Below are positions 34,678 through 43,683 of a DNA stretch of 64,000 bases, one piece after another. The position numbers and the translations under genes are program-made. Below the pieces are notes generated by a model. That model was not told where the DNA came from. It was given only the letters and a program-made list of their open reading frames with translations, and made no database searches. The first letter of the stretch is position 1, and each line of letters opens with the position of its first letter. This stretch comes from Paenibacillus sp. FSL K6-3182 (GTDB taxonomy: Bacteria > Bacillota > Bacilli > Paenibacillales > Paenibacillaceae): assembly GCF_037976325.1 (NCBI RefSeq), contig NZ_CP150265.1, positions 2,971,501 through 3,035,500 of the forward strand. The letters run 5' to 3'.

Positions 34678-36195
34678 TTGAATGACATCATGAAACTTAT
34701 ATTGTCGCTTTCGATATCAGGAAGCATCCTCTTCATTTTATTGTTTTTAATGAAGCCAAGAATCCAGCATAAATTCTCGAAGTCGTTTCAGTATTACATC
34801 TGGATCGTGGTTCTCCTAAGATTGACGATTCCGTTTTCGTTTGATGAGAGTATTATGAATGATGTTTTTAACAAAAATCCATTTCTAACAGGTCCCATTT
34901 TACAAGGTGGGGAAGCTGCAAACTTTGATATAGAGATCGACCCAACTCATGCGATCACCCTACCTCAAGCAAATGATGCTCAAGCAGTAGAAAGTATCAG
35001 AGCTGATAATTCAGAAATTTTTGTGATTACAATAATTAAGCAATATGCCATTTACGTTTGGCTAATTGGGACAATACTATCACTCTTTATAAAATTAAGA
35101 GGTTATACTCGATTTTTAAAGTATATGAAGACAACCAGCAAACCTGCATATGATTGTGAAAATAGGATGCTTGGCATGATGTTGAATGGACGGTATAAAG
35201 CGAAGCTTGTACGCAACTCCTACATCACCACTCCTATGCTTATAGGAATGATTAGGCCAATAATCATCTTACCGGATACCCACTTCACTGAGGTTCAGCT
35301 CAAAAATATTTTGATTCACGAAATCACACATCTGAAACGGTTTGATATTGTTGTAAAATGGTTTTCCATGCTCGTTACTTCTCTGCATTGGTTTAACCCC
35401 GTAGTTTATTTTGTAGAAAAAGAGACTAACCGTCTTTGTGAGCTGTCTTGCGATGAAGTGGTTATTCGTAAATTCACCTCATCAGAGAAGCAGGAATACG
35501 GTGAAACCTTAATTGCGTTAGCCTCAAATGAACAATACCCCGTTGGAGGATTACAAGCTACTTTTAGCGATGAGAAGACGATTTTAAGAGAAAGGCTGGT
35601 GGCTATTATGCGACCTAGCAAAAGATCGACATTCATAATATTATCCTCATTCGTATTAGCTGCAGTTGTCATTTTTAGTGCAATTGCACTTGGGGCTAGT
35701 GTGGGAGCAAGCAATTCCAATGTAAGCAGCATCATCAGTCCAGTTGAGCCACCCGCAATTGTTATCTCACATGAGAGAAATGCTGATCCCATCGAAAATT
35801 ATTCAATATTAAAATCAAGTTGGAATGGGGTTAAGTATGATCGAATGTCCTTTTACCAAGCAGCTTGGCATAGTGAGCCTACTCTTCTAACAGGTCTGCG
35901 TCGTTTAAAGCCAGGTGAGAAATTGAAAGTCGATTTTGGAGAAAATACACCAGATAAAGTTACAGTGAAAATGGCTTTTTTGACTGAAAGCTTTGAGCAA
36001 TCGTTATTGCCGATTGAAAAAGTTGCCGTAAACCATGTTAATGGAAAGATTGAATTCATTAATCCACCAACAACTGTGAGCGACATTCCGACAACTGGCC
36101 GAGTTTATAGCATCACAGCCACTTGGGGGCAAAATAGCTGCGAATATGTTTTCGCTTCGGATGGAAAGTTTGATTACGAGCAGTTTCCCGAATAA
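34678..36195 (+). CDS. M56 family membrane metallopeptidase, BlaR1-like sensor with non-PBP sensor domain
   Basis: 505 aa from TTG 34678, chosen because AGGTAGGTGA stands just upstream; GTG 34669 is possible. Membrane segments lie at ~5-25, ~38-52, ~115-140 and ~310-332. The cytosolic zinc protease loop has HEITH at 214-218 and CELSCDE near 254-260. After the last segment come about 170 residues outside the membrane (from SNSNVSS). This region lacks the SxxK penicillin-binding fold of BlaR1, so the signal is probably not a classical beta-lactam acylation. It is coupled to the BlaI-like repressor. Confidence 0.9.
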   Translation: MNDIMKLILSLSISGSILFILLFLMKPRIQHKFSKSFQYYIWIVVLLRLTIPFSFDESIMNDVFNKNPFLTGPILQGGEAANFDIEIDPTHAITLPQANDAQAVESIRADNSEIFVITIIKQYAIYVWLIGTILSLFIKLRGYTRFLKYMKTTSKPAYDCENRMLGMMLNGRYKAKLVRNSYITTPMLIGMIRPIIILPDTHFTEVQLKNILIHEITHLKRFDIVVKWFSMLVTSLHWFNPVVYFVEKETNRLCELSCDEVVIRKFTSSEKQEYGETLIALASNEQYPVGGLQATFSDEKTILRERLVAIMRPSKRSTFIILSSFVLAAVVIFSAIALGASVGASNSNVSSIISPVEPPAIVISHERNADPIENYSILKSSWNGVKYDRMSFYQAAWHSEPTLLTGLRRLKPGEKLKVDFGENTPDKVTVKMAFLTESFEQSLLPIEKVAVNHVNGKIEFINPPTTVSDIPTTGRVYSITATWGQNSCEYVFASDGKFDYEQFPE

Positions 36196-36216
36196 ATAGA
36201 TGGTTTATTACGATTA

Positions 36217-36253
36217 AGAGTCGCCCAAGCAGCATGCGGGCGGCTCTTTTTTT
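36217..36253 (+). terminator. Terminator after the M56 gene
   Basis: AGAGTCGCCC at 36217-36226 pairs with GGGCGGCTCT at 36238-36247 (one G-U) and is followed by T7. It closes the blaI-M56 transcript before the serine hydrolase gene. Confidence 0.88.
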
Positions 36254-36361
36254 GTAAAAACTAGCGAGGTTCACTCTGCGTTCACAAGCTTATGTTATGC
36301 TCTCACAAGCAAGTCGAGAGTAGGTTGTCAAAAAAAATGCGCAGAATGTTGGAGGCTTATC

Positions 36362-38320
36362 ATGTTATCGATTATGAAGAAAATAGGTTACAAAATGATG
36401 TTAGTCACATTACTTGTAGCTGTTGCAGGTTCGAGTTTATTCGGAGCTCAGGCGCCGATATCGGCAGCGCAGTCCACACCCGTAAAGTCTGAGGGAGAAG
36501 CCAATTCTCTAAACGATGTCGCTGGGCTAACGGCGTTCATTGATGGTATTATGAAAGTGCATATGGACAATTTCAAGTTTCCAGGTGCGGTTATTTCAAT
36601 CGTCAAGGATGGGGAAATCCTGCTCGCTAAGGGGTATGGTTACTCTAACCTCGAGAAGAACCAGTTGGCGAACCCAGAGACAGATCTATTTCGAATCGCT
36701 TCAACAACGAAGCTGTTTACTTGGACCGCTGTGATGCAGCTTGTTGAGCAAGGCAAGATCGATCTGGACACAGACGTTAATACCTATTTGAAAACGGTGA
36801 AAATACCGAATACCTATTCAGAGCCGATTACGATGCGTCATCTAATGACCCATACCGCTGGCTTTGAAGAAGGCGGAGTCGGCTATCAAATTACTACAGA
36901 TCCTAAAAAGCTGCCGGTATCGATTTCGGAAACGCTTGCCAAGCATATGCCGGCACGAGTAAGGCCTCCGGGCGAGATGTCGTCTTATTCCAACTATGGC
37001 GCCGCGCTAGCAGGATTAATCGTCGAGGAAGTTAGCGGGATAGCGTACAATGATTATATACAAAAGTATGTTTTTGATTCGCTGGATATGAAATACGCTA
37101 CGGTTCAAGAGCCTATCCCTGCTGCATTAGAAGCTTTTTCTGTACCGGGTTATGCCAAGGAAAACGGCGTATTCGCAGCTCAGCCGCCAACGTTTGAGGG
37201 AGGATTTCGGCCTGCGGGATCTGCTGCAGTATCTGCAATTGATATGGCTCATTTCATGATTGCTCATCTTCAGAATGGACGTTATGGAGAAAAGCAACTT
37301 TTGAAGCCAGAAACTGCCCTATTGATGCATGCACCGGCTTTCCAGTTTCATAAGGATTTACCAGCAATGGATCTTGGTTTCTATGAGCTGTACATGAACG
37401 GGCGGAAGGTTATTTCCCACGGCGGAGCAGATATGCAGTTTAATACGGAGCTATATCTTGTTCCAGATAAGCAGATCGGCATTTTTGTTTCTTACAATGG
37501 CGGTGACGGCGCATTAGCTGCGGATGGGCTCGCAAAAGCCTTTTTAGACCGCTATTTCCCAGTCGAGGAAGCCAGCCTGCCTCTAGTATCCTCTGAACTT
37601 AATGATGCTGTACAAAAATATGCGGGTTCCTATCAATTTACTCGTCGCAATCATACCGATATTGATAAGTTTTATAGTTTTATGTCCAAGATCAGTGTAG
37701 CGGCTGCAGGTAATCGTTTATTCATTGGGAGTGGTGCCGAACAGCAAGTATTTGAACCTATTGGACCTGATGTATTTCAACAGGTAGGCGGAGAGGGACG
37801 GATTGGATTCCGCACCGACGAATCAGGAAAAGTCACGCATTTGCTTCTTGATTTCTTACCTGCGATGCCGCTTGAACGCGCGTCGCTGCTGGATCAAACA
37901 TCGTTCTGGTTTCCATTGCTTGGCATCTCAGTTTTTCTATTTATTACGGTAATATTAGGCTTCCTATATCGCAGGCGTGAAATCAGCGCAATGCCAAATG
38001 AGCAGAAGTGGGCATATCGGCTGTCTGCAGCCACCGCCGTTTGGGCACTATCAACCATTGTTGCGACGCTTGTTATCGTGATGAATATGGATTTGCTCAC
38101 TCGACTTAGCCGCATTACACAGTCGTTGAATCTTTATTTGTTTATGCCTATTCTACTCGTTGGATTTACTTTGGCAATGATCGTTTTGAGTGTGCTTGCT
38201 TGGAAAAACAAATATTGGACGGTACTAAAACGCGTGCATTACTCTCTTATTATGCTATCGGCAGTAGCACTCAGTTTGTTTTTCTATCATTGGAACTTGC
38301 TTGGATGGCATTTTGGTTGA
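36362..38320 (+). CDS. Membrane-bound serine hydrolase, class C beta-lactamase/PBP4* fold
   Basis: 652 aa. A signal peptide (KMMLVTLLVAVAGSSLFG) leads into a beta-lactamase-like domain with SxxK at S114-K117 (IASTTKLFT), YSN at 209-211 and SHGGADM as the third motif. After residue ~400 comes a lipocalin-like stretch, then about four membrane segments (WFPLLGISVFLFITVILGFL onward). The family are D-Ala-D-Ala peptidases, esterases or resistance proteins; activity cannot be named. It starts at ATG behind GGAGG. It is followed by a two-component system 56 bp downstream, probably as one operon. Confidence 0.88.
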   Translation: MLSIMKKIGYKMMLVTLLVAVAGSSLFGAQAPISAAQSTPVKSEGEANSLNDVAGLTAFIDGIMKVHMDNFKFPGAVISIVKDGEILLAKGYGYSNLEKNQLANPETDLFRIASTTKLFTWTAVMQLVEQGKIDLDTDVNTYLKTVKIPNTYSEPITMRHLMTHTAGFEEGGVGYQITTDPKKLPVSISETLAKHMPARVRPPGEMSSYSNYGAALAGLIVEEVSGIAYNDYIQKYVFDSLDMKYATVQEPIPAALEAFSVPGYAKENGVFAAQPPTFEGGFRPAGSAAVSAIDMAHFMIAHLQNGRYGEKQLLKPETALLMHAPAFQFHKDLPAMDLGFYELYMNGRKVISHGGADMQFNTELYLVPDKQIGIFVSYNGGDGALAADGLAKAFLDRYFPVEEASLPLVSSELNDAVQKYAGSYQFTRRNHTDIDKFYSFMSKISVAAAGNRLFIGSGAEQQVFEPIGPDVFQQVGGEGRIGFRTDESGKVTHLLLDFLPAMPLERASLLDQTSFWFPLLGISVFLFITVILGFLYRRREISAMPNEQKWAYRLSAATAVWALSTIVATLVIVMNMDLLTRLSRITQSLNLYLFMPILLVGFTLAMIVLSVLAWKNKYWTVLKRVHYSLIMLSAVALSLFFYHWNLLGWHFG

Positions 38321-38376
38321 AACAGCAATCCACCCATATGGGAGGCGCATGTTAAAGAGGGGAGACGTACATCTTA

Positions 38377-39051
38377 ATGGCCAAAATTCTGATCGCGGAT
38401 GACGATGCACATATTCGCGAATTGATGTCTTTATTTTTGAAAAACGAAGGTTTCGAAATTTTAGAGGCAAAAGACGGTGCGGAGGCGCAAGGAATTTGGG
38501 AAAACAATCAAATTGATATGGTTATCCTCGATATTATGATGCCTCACGTAGACGGTTGGGAATTATGCAGGGAGATTAGACGTGTTGATTCCAATATTCC
38601 TCTTCTGATGGTCACAGCCAAGGGAGAGTCTGTGCAAAAAGTGAAGGGATTTCAGCTTGGCACGGACGATTATTTAACGAAGCCGTTTGACCCAATGGAG
38701 CTTGTGATGAGAGTAAAAGCGCTGCTGAAGCGTTATATGATTGTGTCTTCACAAACGATACAGCTTGGCGGTGTTACCCTCAATCGCCGCAACTATCAAG
38801 TAATTCGAGGAGATGAAACGCTAACTCTTCCATTGAAGGAGTTTGAGCTGCTGTTTAAAATGGCGAACCATCCTGGGCAAATTTTTACGAGGGAACAGCT
38901 GATCACCCAGATCTGGGGCAAAAATTATGAAGGTGACGATCGAACCGTCGATGTTCATATTAAACGGCTAAGGGAAAGATTTGCTGGCGATGTACAGCAT
39001 TTTCAGATTGAAACCGCCCGTAGTCTGGGTTATCGACTTGTCATCACATGA
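38377..39051 (+). CDS. OmpR/PhoB family response regulator
   Basis: 224 aa. Receiver domain with acidic ILIADDDAHIRELM, phosphoacceptor D52 in VILDIMMPHVDGW, T in LLMVTAKG and K in DDYLTKPFDP. The C-terminal winged helix has LTLPLKEFELLFKMANHPGQ, FTREQLITQIWG and RTVDVHIKRLRERF. It starts at ATG after GAGGGGAG. Its stop overlaps the kinase start as ATGA. It probably controls the hydrolase operon and perhaps its own. Confidence 0.95.
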   Translation: MAKILIADDDAHIRELMSLFLKNEGFEILEAKDGAEAQGIWENNQIDMVILDIMMPHVDGWELCREIRRVDSNIPLLMVTAKGESVQKVKGFQLGTDDYLTKPFDPMELVMRVKALLKRYMIVSSQTIQLGGVTLNRRNYQVIRGDETLTLPLKEFELLFKMANHPGQIFTREQLITQIWGKNYEGDDRTVDVHIKRLRERFAGDVQHFQIETARSLGYRLVIT

Positions 39052-40400
39052 TCAATACATTATATGTCCGCATCATTTGCACGTTTCTCGCCGTCATCAT
39101 TTTCAGCTTATTGTCTTCATTTTTTATAGGCTATTCTATATTCAAGAAAGAAATAAACCATGTCGGTCAGAACGACATGCTTGCAGCAGGAGAGGAAATG
39201 ATTACTCTCTATGAACAAACAAGGCCGGATGATCTGAGTGTTTTCCTAACAAGAATGGTAAAGGTGTCCGCTTATCCAATCCACATGTATGATGCATCCG
39301 GAAATGTTACGATCTATGCTTTAAACAATACGAGTAATGTGAAAATTGCGCCGGAGGCTGTTCAGCAGGTGCTTCGAGGGCAATTTTATCGCTCACCTGG
39401 TAAGGAAGGTCAAACATTCGTTGGTATTCCTTTTCCCATCGATGGGAAGATACAGGCCATGTTTATGCAGTTTTCAGCGCAAAATGAAGATATTATAAAT
39501 CGAATGATGCTGCTCATACTGCTTCTTGGCTTATTTATTGGGAGCCTATGCATCCTCATTGCGGCTCGTTATTTGGTGAAACCGATTCAAGCGATGACGC
39601 AAGCGACCAAGAGGCTTGCCAAGGGAGATTTCGATGTGGAAATCAAACTGAAAAGCGCGGATGAAATAGGAGTCTTAAGCCATAGCTTTAATGAAATGGC
39701 GAGTGAACTGAAACAGCTGGAGCAGATGCGGCAGGATTTTGTATCGAATGTATCGCACGAAATTCAAACACCGCTAACGTCTATATCGGGTTTTGCAATG
39801 GCGATGAAGAACAACAGCTTGGTAGCAGAAAATAATCGTAATTATTATTTGGATATTATTATTATGGAGAGCGGGCGGCTATCGAGGCTTAGCGATAATT
39901 TGCTGAGGCTTGCCTCGCTTGATTCCGATCAGCATCCATTCGAGCCGATGACGTATAATCTCGACGAGCAAATTAGACAAATCGTCGTTACTTGCGAGCC
40001 TCAATGGTCGTCCAAAGACATTCGTATCGATTTAGAATGGGCGAACACGATCAAGATTACAGCAGATCAGGATCAGTTGAACCAAGTTTGGATGAATTTA
40101 CTCGGCAACAGCATCAAATTCACACCTGAAGGCGGACATATCGAAATTTCTTTAACTCAATCCGATACTGAAGTGCTATTCACAATAACCGATTCAGGTA
40201 TTGGCATTGCGGCAGATAAGCTTGAGCATGTGTTTGAGCGGTTTTACAAGTCGGACCAATCGCGCAACCGCAATATTAGCGGCAATGGTTTGGGGCTTGC
40301 GATCGCCAAAAAAATTGTTACTCTTCATCATGGAACGATCGAAATGAAAAGTAGGCTAGGCGAAGGTACGACAGTAATGGTATATTTACCCATTCAATAA
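39048..40400 (+). CDS. Sensor histidine kinase, HAMP-HisKA-HATPase
   Basis: 450 aa. Membrane segment ~8-30, an extracellular sensor loop of about 120 residues, second segment ~153-173, HAMP to ~228 (VKPIQAMTQATKRLAKGDFD), HisKA with H237 in SNVSHEIQTPLTSISGF, and ATPase boxes DQLNQVWMNLLGNSIKFTPE, ITDSGIGIA, FERFYKSDQ and NGLGLAIAKKIV. Overlaps the response regulator by four bases. Its signal is unknown; the neighbouring hydrolase suggests an envelope cue. A terminator follows. Confidence 0.95.
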   Translation: MINTLYVRIICTFLAVIIFSLLSSFFIGYSIFKKEINHVGQNDMLAAGEEMITLYEQTRPDDLSVFLTRMVKVSAYPIHMYDASGNVTIYALNNTSNVKIAPEAVQQVLRGQFYRSPGKEGQTFVGIPFPIDGKIQAMFMQFSAQNEDIINRMMLLILLLGLFIGSLCILIAARYLVKPIQAMTQATKRLAKGDFDVEIKLKSADEIGVLSHSFNEMASELKQLEQMRQDFVSNVSHEIQTPLTSISGFAMAMKNNSLVAENNRNYYLDIIIMESGRLSRLSDNLLRLASLDSDQHPFEPMTYNLDEQIRQIVVTCEPQWSSKDIRIDLEWANTIKITADQDQLNQVWMNLLGNSIKFTPEGGHIEISLTQSDTEVLFTITDSGIGIAADKLEHVFERFYKSDQSRNRNISGNGLGLAIAKKIVTLHHGTIEMKSRLGEGTTVMVYLPIQ

Positions 40401-40412
40401 TAATAATTGGAG

Positions 40413-40447
40413 TGATCGGTCAAATGACCGATCATTTCTTTTTTTTT
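40413..40447 (+). terminator. Terminator of the hydrolase/two-component operon
   Basis: A perfect 10-bp inverted repeat, TGATCGGTCA and TGACCGATCA at 40413-40434 with a two-base centre, followed by TTTCTTTTTTTTT. Confidence 0.88.
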
Positions 40448-40500
40448 AGCATACTGTTGAACCCAATTTGAAACTAAAAAACGATTTTTCAAAAAAAAAG

Positions 40501-40529
40501 TAAAACAATATGTGACCAATCTACGTTCT
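40501..40529 (+). promoter_or_regulatory. Candidate ECF sigma promoter
   Basis: TAAAACA at 40501 resembles the ECF -35 TGAAACA, and CGTTCT at 40524-40529 resembles the CGTC-type -10, with a 17-base spacer. It lies 35 bases before the sigma factor start, where an autoregulated promoter would be. Confidence 0.4.
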
Positions 40530-40564
40530 TAATTGTGTTAATGGGTAAAGGAGGTCATATTACA

Positions 40565-41050
40565 ATGCCAAGCAGTTCGCTCCGGCCGGGCGTCGATTTT
40601 GGGGAAACCTATCTTTTATACGGCAAAATGCTTTACCGAATCGCAATGATTCACCTCGGAAACAAAGAGGACGCAGAAGAAGCCATGCAGGAAACATTTG
40701 CGAAATTATTGTATAAATCACCTGAATTTAATGATCAGAATCATAAAAAGGCATGGCTCATAAGAGTCATCACGAACCAATGCAAAAATATGTTAGGCAG
40801 CTTATGGCGAAGACGTGTAGTGAAGATGGAAGAAATGAATGATTTTTTTGAATCGGAAACGGACCGTACCGTTATGGATCATGTCATGGCACTGCCGTTT
40901 AAATTCAAAGCGGTGATTCATCTTTATTATTATGAGGATTACTCGGTCAACCAAATTGCAGACATATTGCAAATTAGTGAGTCTGCAGTAAAGATGCGTT
41001 TGCAACGGGGAAGGCAGCGGTTAAAGCTTGAATTGGAAGGAGAACGATAA
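40565..41050 (+). CDS. ECF-type RNA polymerase sigma factor
   Basis: 161 aa. Sigma-70 region 2: LYGKMLYRIAMIHLGNKEDA, EEAMQETFAKLLY, HKKAWLIRVITNQCKNML. Region 4: LPFKFKAVIHLYYYEDYSVN and IADILQISESAVKMRLQRGR. The frame opens at 40535, but AAAGGAGGT at 40546-40554 points to ATG 40565. It is followed one base later by a single-span membrane protein, the usual layout for a sigma/anti-sigma pair. Confidence 0.92.
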   Translation: MPSSSLRPGVDFGETYLLYGKMLYRIAMIHLGNKEDAEEAMQETFAKLLYKSPEFNDQNHKKAWLIRVITNQCKNMLGSLWRRRVVKMEEMNDFFESETDRTVMDHVMALPFKFKAVIHLYYYEDYSVNQIADILQISESAVKMRLQRGRQRLKLELEGER

Positions 41051-41051
41051 T

Positions 41052-42023
41052 ATGAATCACAAGGCGTACAAGCATATGATGGATCAAATAGAGCCGGAGG
41101 CAGATTTACAGAATAGAATCGCTCAACAGCTGCTTCGTCAGAAACCAGCGAGTCCATTTCGAATCAAACGATTTCAATATATTGTGGGTAGTTTACTGTT
41201 GGTCGTTATCCTTGGATGGATAGGTGCAGATAGGTGGATGAGTGATAATAAACTTCTTATTGATATAACGGAGCCCATTGTACAAAGAGACCCAGTTGAA
41301 CCTATAAACGACCCGAATGCGATTGCGATTCCGAAAATAAAGCTTCCAGATCAATCAAATGCCATGGCTGATATGATCGGTCTAATCGTTTATAAAGGCA
41401 ATATTTATACACAAACGCAAACTCGCATCTCTGCGGAAAATGCGAAGGAGCTGCGCGGCGACAAGCTTGGACGTACAAAAGCTGGTATTGACGAGTGGAG
41501 CAAGCAAACAGATTATGTTGAACTAGCTTCAACGATTGGCGTTGCTGACATTTATTCCGTGAACGGATACGATAGTGATTTTAGAATTATGTCCTACCAA
41601 GAGCATGAGGGACAGATCTATGCTGAATTGTATGAACATCTAAATGGCATTACGATTGCGAATGGCGAAGATTTAATAGGAAAAACGAAAGTAAAGGATC
41701 ATATGGAATCAGTAAGATGGCAGGATTATAATAGCTGGAATTATAGCAAGCCGCAATTTAATAAGTTCCCAATCGATCAAACGCTTCATGTGTTCATGAC
41801 AGCATTATATGATGCTAAGCCTATTGATGAGGATAAGCTGTACAAGGAAGGCATATACAATGAAGGTGCACAAAATCAGAAGGTTTTGTTCTTTAAGCTG
41901 GAGGATCAGACGGAAGTGCAGATGTGGTTGTTTAAAGGAAACTATGTAAAATATTCAAATGCACCTGTCTTTTTTCAGTTAGAGCCGGCAGCTTTCTCAG
42001 CGCTTTGGGATCGTTTGCAATAA
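41052..42023 (+). CDS. Putative anti-sigma factor, single-span membrane protein
   Basis: 323 aa. The N-terminal ~45 residues are cytosolic and charged (KHMMDQIEPEADLQNRIAQQ), followed by one membrane segment (YIVGSLLLVVILGWIGA) and a ~250-residue extracellular region with LIVYKGNIYTQTQTRISAEN and QEHEGQIYAELYEH. ATG 41052 after GGAAGGAGA is chosen over the overlapping 41028 start. Position next to the sigma gene and topology support an anti-sigma role; no ZAS zinc motif is seen, so it is not of the classical zinc type. Confidence 0.7.
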   Translation: MNHKAYKHMMDQIEPEADLQNRIAQQLLRQKPASPFRIKRFQYIVGSLLLVVILGWIGADRWMSDNKLLIDITEPIVQRDPVEPINDPNAIAIPKIKLPDQSNAMADMIGLIVYKGNIYTQTQTRISAENAKELRGDKLGRTKAGIDEWSKQTDYVELASTIGVADIYSVNGYDSDFRIMSYQEHEGQIYAELYEHLNGITIANGEDLIGKTKVKDHMESVRWQDYNSWNYSKPQFNKFPIDQTLHVFMTALYDAKPIDEDKLYKEGIYNEGAQNQKVLFFKLEDQTEVQMWLFKGNYVKYSNAPVFFQLEPAAFSALWDRLQ

Positions 42024-42063
42024 GGCAGCAAGTTTTTTGGTAATAAAATATCGACAATAAAGG

Positions 42064-42092
42064 TTGACCTTTCGTTGTTGCCGTACTATAAT
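42064..42092 (+). promoter_or_regulatory. Promoter upstream of the T-box leader
   Basis: TTGACC at 42064-42069 (5/6), a 17-base spacer, and consensus TATAAT at 42087-42092. The expected start is near 42099. This is one of the best sigma-A promoters in the window. Confidence 0.75.
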
Positions 42093-42098
42093 TCCGTA

Positions 42099-42211
42099 GA
42101 CTATTAATAGCGTAAGAGCGATAAGCAGGAAACAAAATTTGTTTTCAATTAGGGTGGTACCGTGTGAATAGCCTCGTCCCTATCGTTAAAGATAGAGATG
42201 TGGCTTTTTTT
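42099..42211 (+). promoter_or_regulatory. T-box leader, unusually short
   Basis: AGGGTGGTACCGTG at 42151-42164 is the T-box motif (consensus AGGGTGGNACCGCG) that pairs with the tRNA 3' end. Downstream, AGCCTCGTCCCTATC (42170-42184) and GATAGAGATGTGGCT (42191-42205) form a terminator with a T tract to 42211; the TCCCT block can alternatively pair with AGGG. A small stem (AAACAA/TTTGTTT) lies at about 42131-42145. Only about 50 bases lie between the predicted start and the T-box motif, too few for a normal Stem I with specifier loop. The amino acid it would sense cannot be read. Confidence 0.8.
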
Positions 42212-42264
42212 GTCTTTTACATTTTAAAAAAAAGACATAATAAAAATAGACTGGATTGATTTGT

Positions 42265-43626
42265 ATGCAAACATCAGCGCAATGGACATCGAAGATTGGT
42301 TTTATTTTATCCGCGGCAGGCTCTGCTATTGGAGTGGGCGCAATATGGAAACTTCCCTATGTTACGGGGATAAGCGGGGGAGGGGCATTTTTTCTCTTAT
42401 TTATTTTATTCACTTTTTTTATGGGTTTCCCATTGTTATTAGCAGAGTTTGTAATCGGGAGAAGCACACAAAAAGAAGCCATTAGTGCTTATCGCAGCTT
42501 AGCTCCTCATAGCAATTGGCATTGGATCGGAAAGCTCGGGGTATTTACCTGCTTTCTTTTATTGTCTTTTTATAGCGTTATTGGCGGTTGGATTGTTATT
42601 TATTTTGCAAAAGGTTTGTTTGGTGGAATCATTAGTGAAGGCGCAAATTATGGAGCGGTCTTTAACGATACCATTGCTAATCCTATTTTAGTTATTGCGG
42701 CACAATTTGTGTTTTTGGCTTTGACAGTTGTTGTAGTGGCAAAAGGGATTCAAAACGGTATTGAAAAGGTGAGCAAAATTTTGATGCCAGCTTTATTTGT
42801 ACTCTTTATCGTACTCATCATTCGCTCACTTACGCTTGATAACGCGATGGAAGGTGTGAAGTTTTTTCTAGCACCTGATTTCTCAAGGATCACATCCCAA
42901 AGTGTATTGTTTGCGATGGGTCAAGCGTTTTTCTCCTTAAGTGTCGGAGTATCCGTAATGGTTACATACAGCTCTTATTTGTCAAAAAAAGAAAGCTTGA
43001 TTCAACCGGCTATTTCCATCGTAACCATGAATTTGCTGATTGCATTATTAGCAGGATTGGCCATCTTTCCGGCTGTATTTTCACTAGGTTTAGAACCAGC
43101 GGAAGGACCTGGCTTGTTGTTTGTTGTATTGCCCGCGGTATTTGATCAAATTATTTTTGGAGAAGTTTTTTTATTAGGCTTTTTAGCATTATTTTTATTT
43201 GCAACATTAACGTCGGCCTTCTCAATGCTAGAAATCATTGTAGCTTCTATGGTTAAAGGCAAAGAGGAGAAGAGAACAAAATATGCCTATATGCTTGGTG
43301 CATTCATATTTGCGGTGGGCATTCCGTCTGCGTTATCTTATAGTGCTTTTGCCGACATTTTAATCTTTTCGAAAAATCTATTTGATTCAGCTGATTATTT
43401 AGTAAGTAATATTTTGATGCCGCTTGGCGTGTTTTTGATTTCGATTTTTGTACCGCTTAAAATGAAGAAAAGCACGCTGCGAGAGGAGTTATTGCAGCAT
43501 TCTCGTTTTGGCGCTACTGCCTTTACTATTTGGTTTTTTATTATCAGGTTTATTATTCCTCTAGTCATTATCATCGTATTTCTTGATATTACTGGGGTGC
43601 TTGATAAAATAACTTCATTATTGTAG
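42265..43626 (+). CDS. Sodium-dependent neurotransmitter-type symporter (SNF/NSS family)
   Basis: 453 aa, about 11-12 membrane segments. NSS signature: [20 protein letters not shown] then [17 protein letters not shown], with the sodium- and substrate-binding region in segment 1; [15 protein letters not shown]; and [20 protein letters not shown] in segment 6. Bacterial members such as LeuT and MhsT carry amino acids with sodium. A T-box leader immediately upstream supports an amino acid substrate. The start ATG 42265 has only a weak ribosome-binding site (GGAT); a TTG at 42256 is possible. Confidence 0.9.
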   Translation: MQTSAQWTSKIGFILSAAGSAIGVGAIWKLPYVTGISGGGAFFLLFILFTFFMGFPLLLAEFVIGRSTQKEAISAYRSLAPHSNWHWIGKLGVFTCFLLLSFYSVIGGWIVIYFAKGLFGGIISEGANYGAVFNDTIANPILVIAAQFVFLALTVVVVAKGIQNGIEKVSKILMPALFVLFIVLIIRSLTLDNAMEGVKFFLAPDFSRITSQSVLFAMGQAFFSLSVGVSVMVTYSSYLSKKESLIQPAISIVTMNLLIALLAGLAIFPAVFSLGLEPAEGPGLLFVVLPAVFDQIIFGEVFLLGFLALFLFATLTSAFSMLEIIVASMVKGKEEKRTKYAYMLGAFIFAVGIPSALSYSAFADILIFSKNLFDSADYLVSNILMPLGVFLISIFVPLKMKKSTLREELLQHSRFGATAFTIWFFIIRFIIPLVIIIVFLDITGVLDKITSLL

Positions 43627-43648
43627 TATCCAACATTATGAGCAAAAG

Positions 43649-43680
43649 AAAGGGATACCCATAACCGGGTATCCCTTTCT
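43649..43680. terminator. Bidirectional terminator
   Basis: AAAGGGATACCC at 43649-43660 pairs perfectly with GGGTATCCCTTT at 43667-43678. It lies between the convergent symporter and methyltransferase genes and can serve both. Confidence 0.85.
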
Positions 43681-43683
43681 ATT

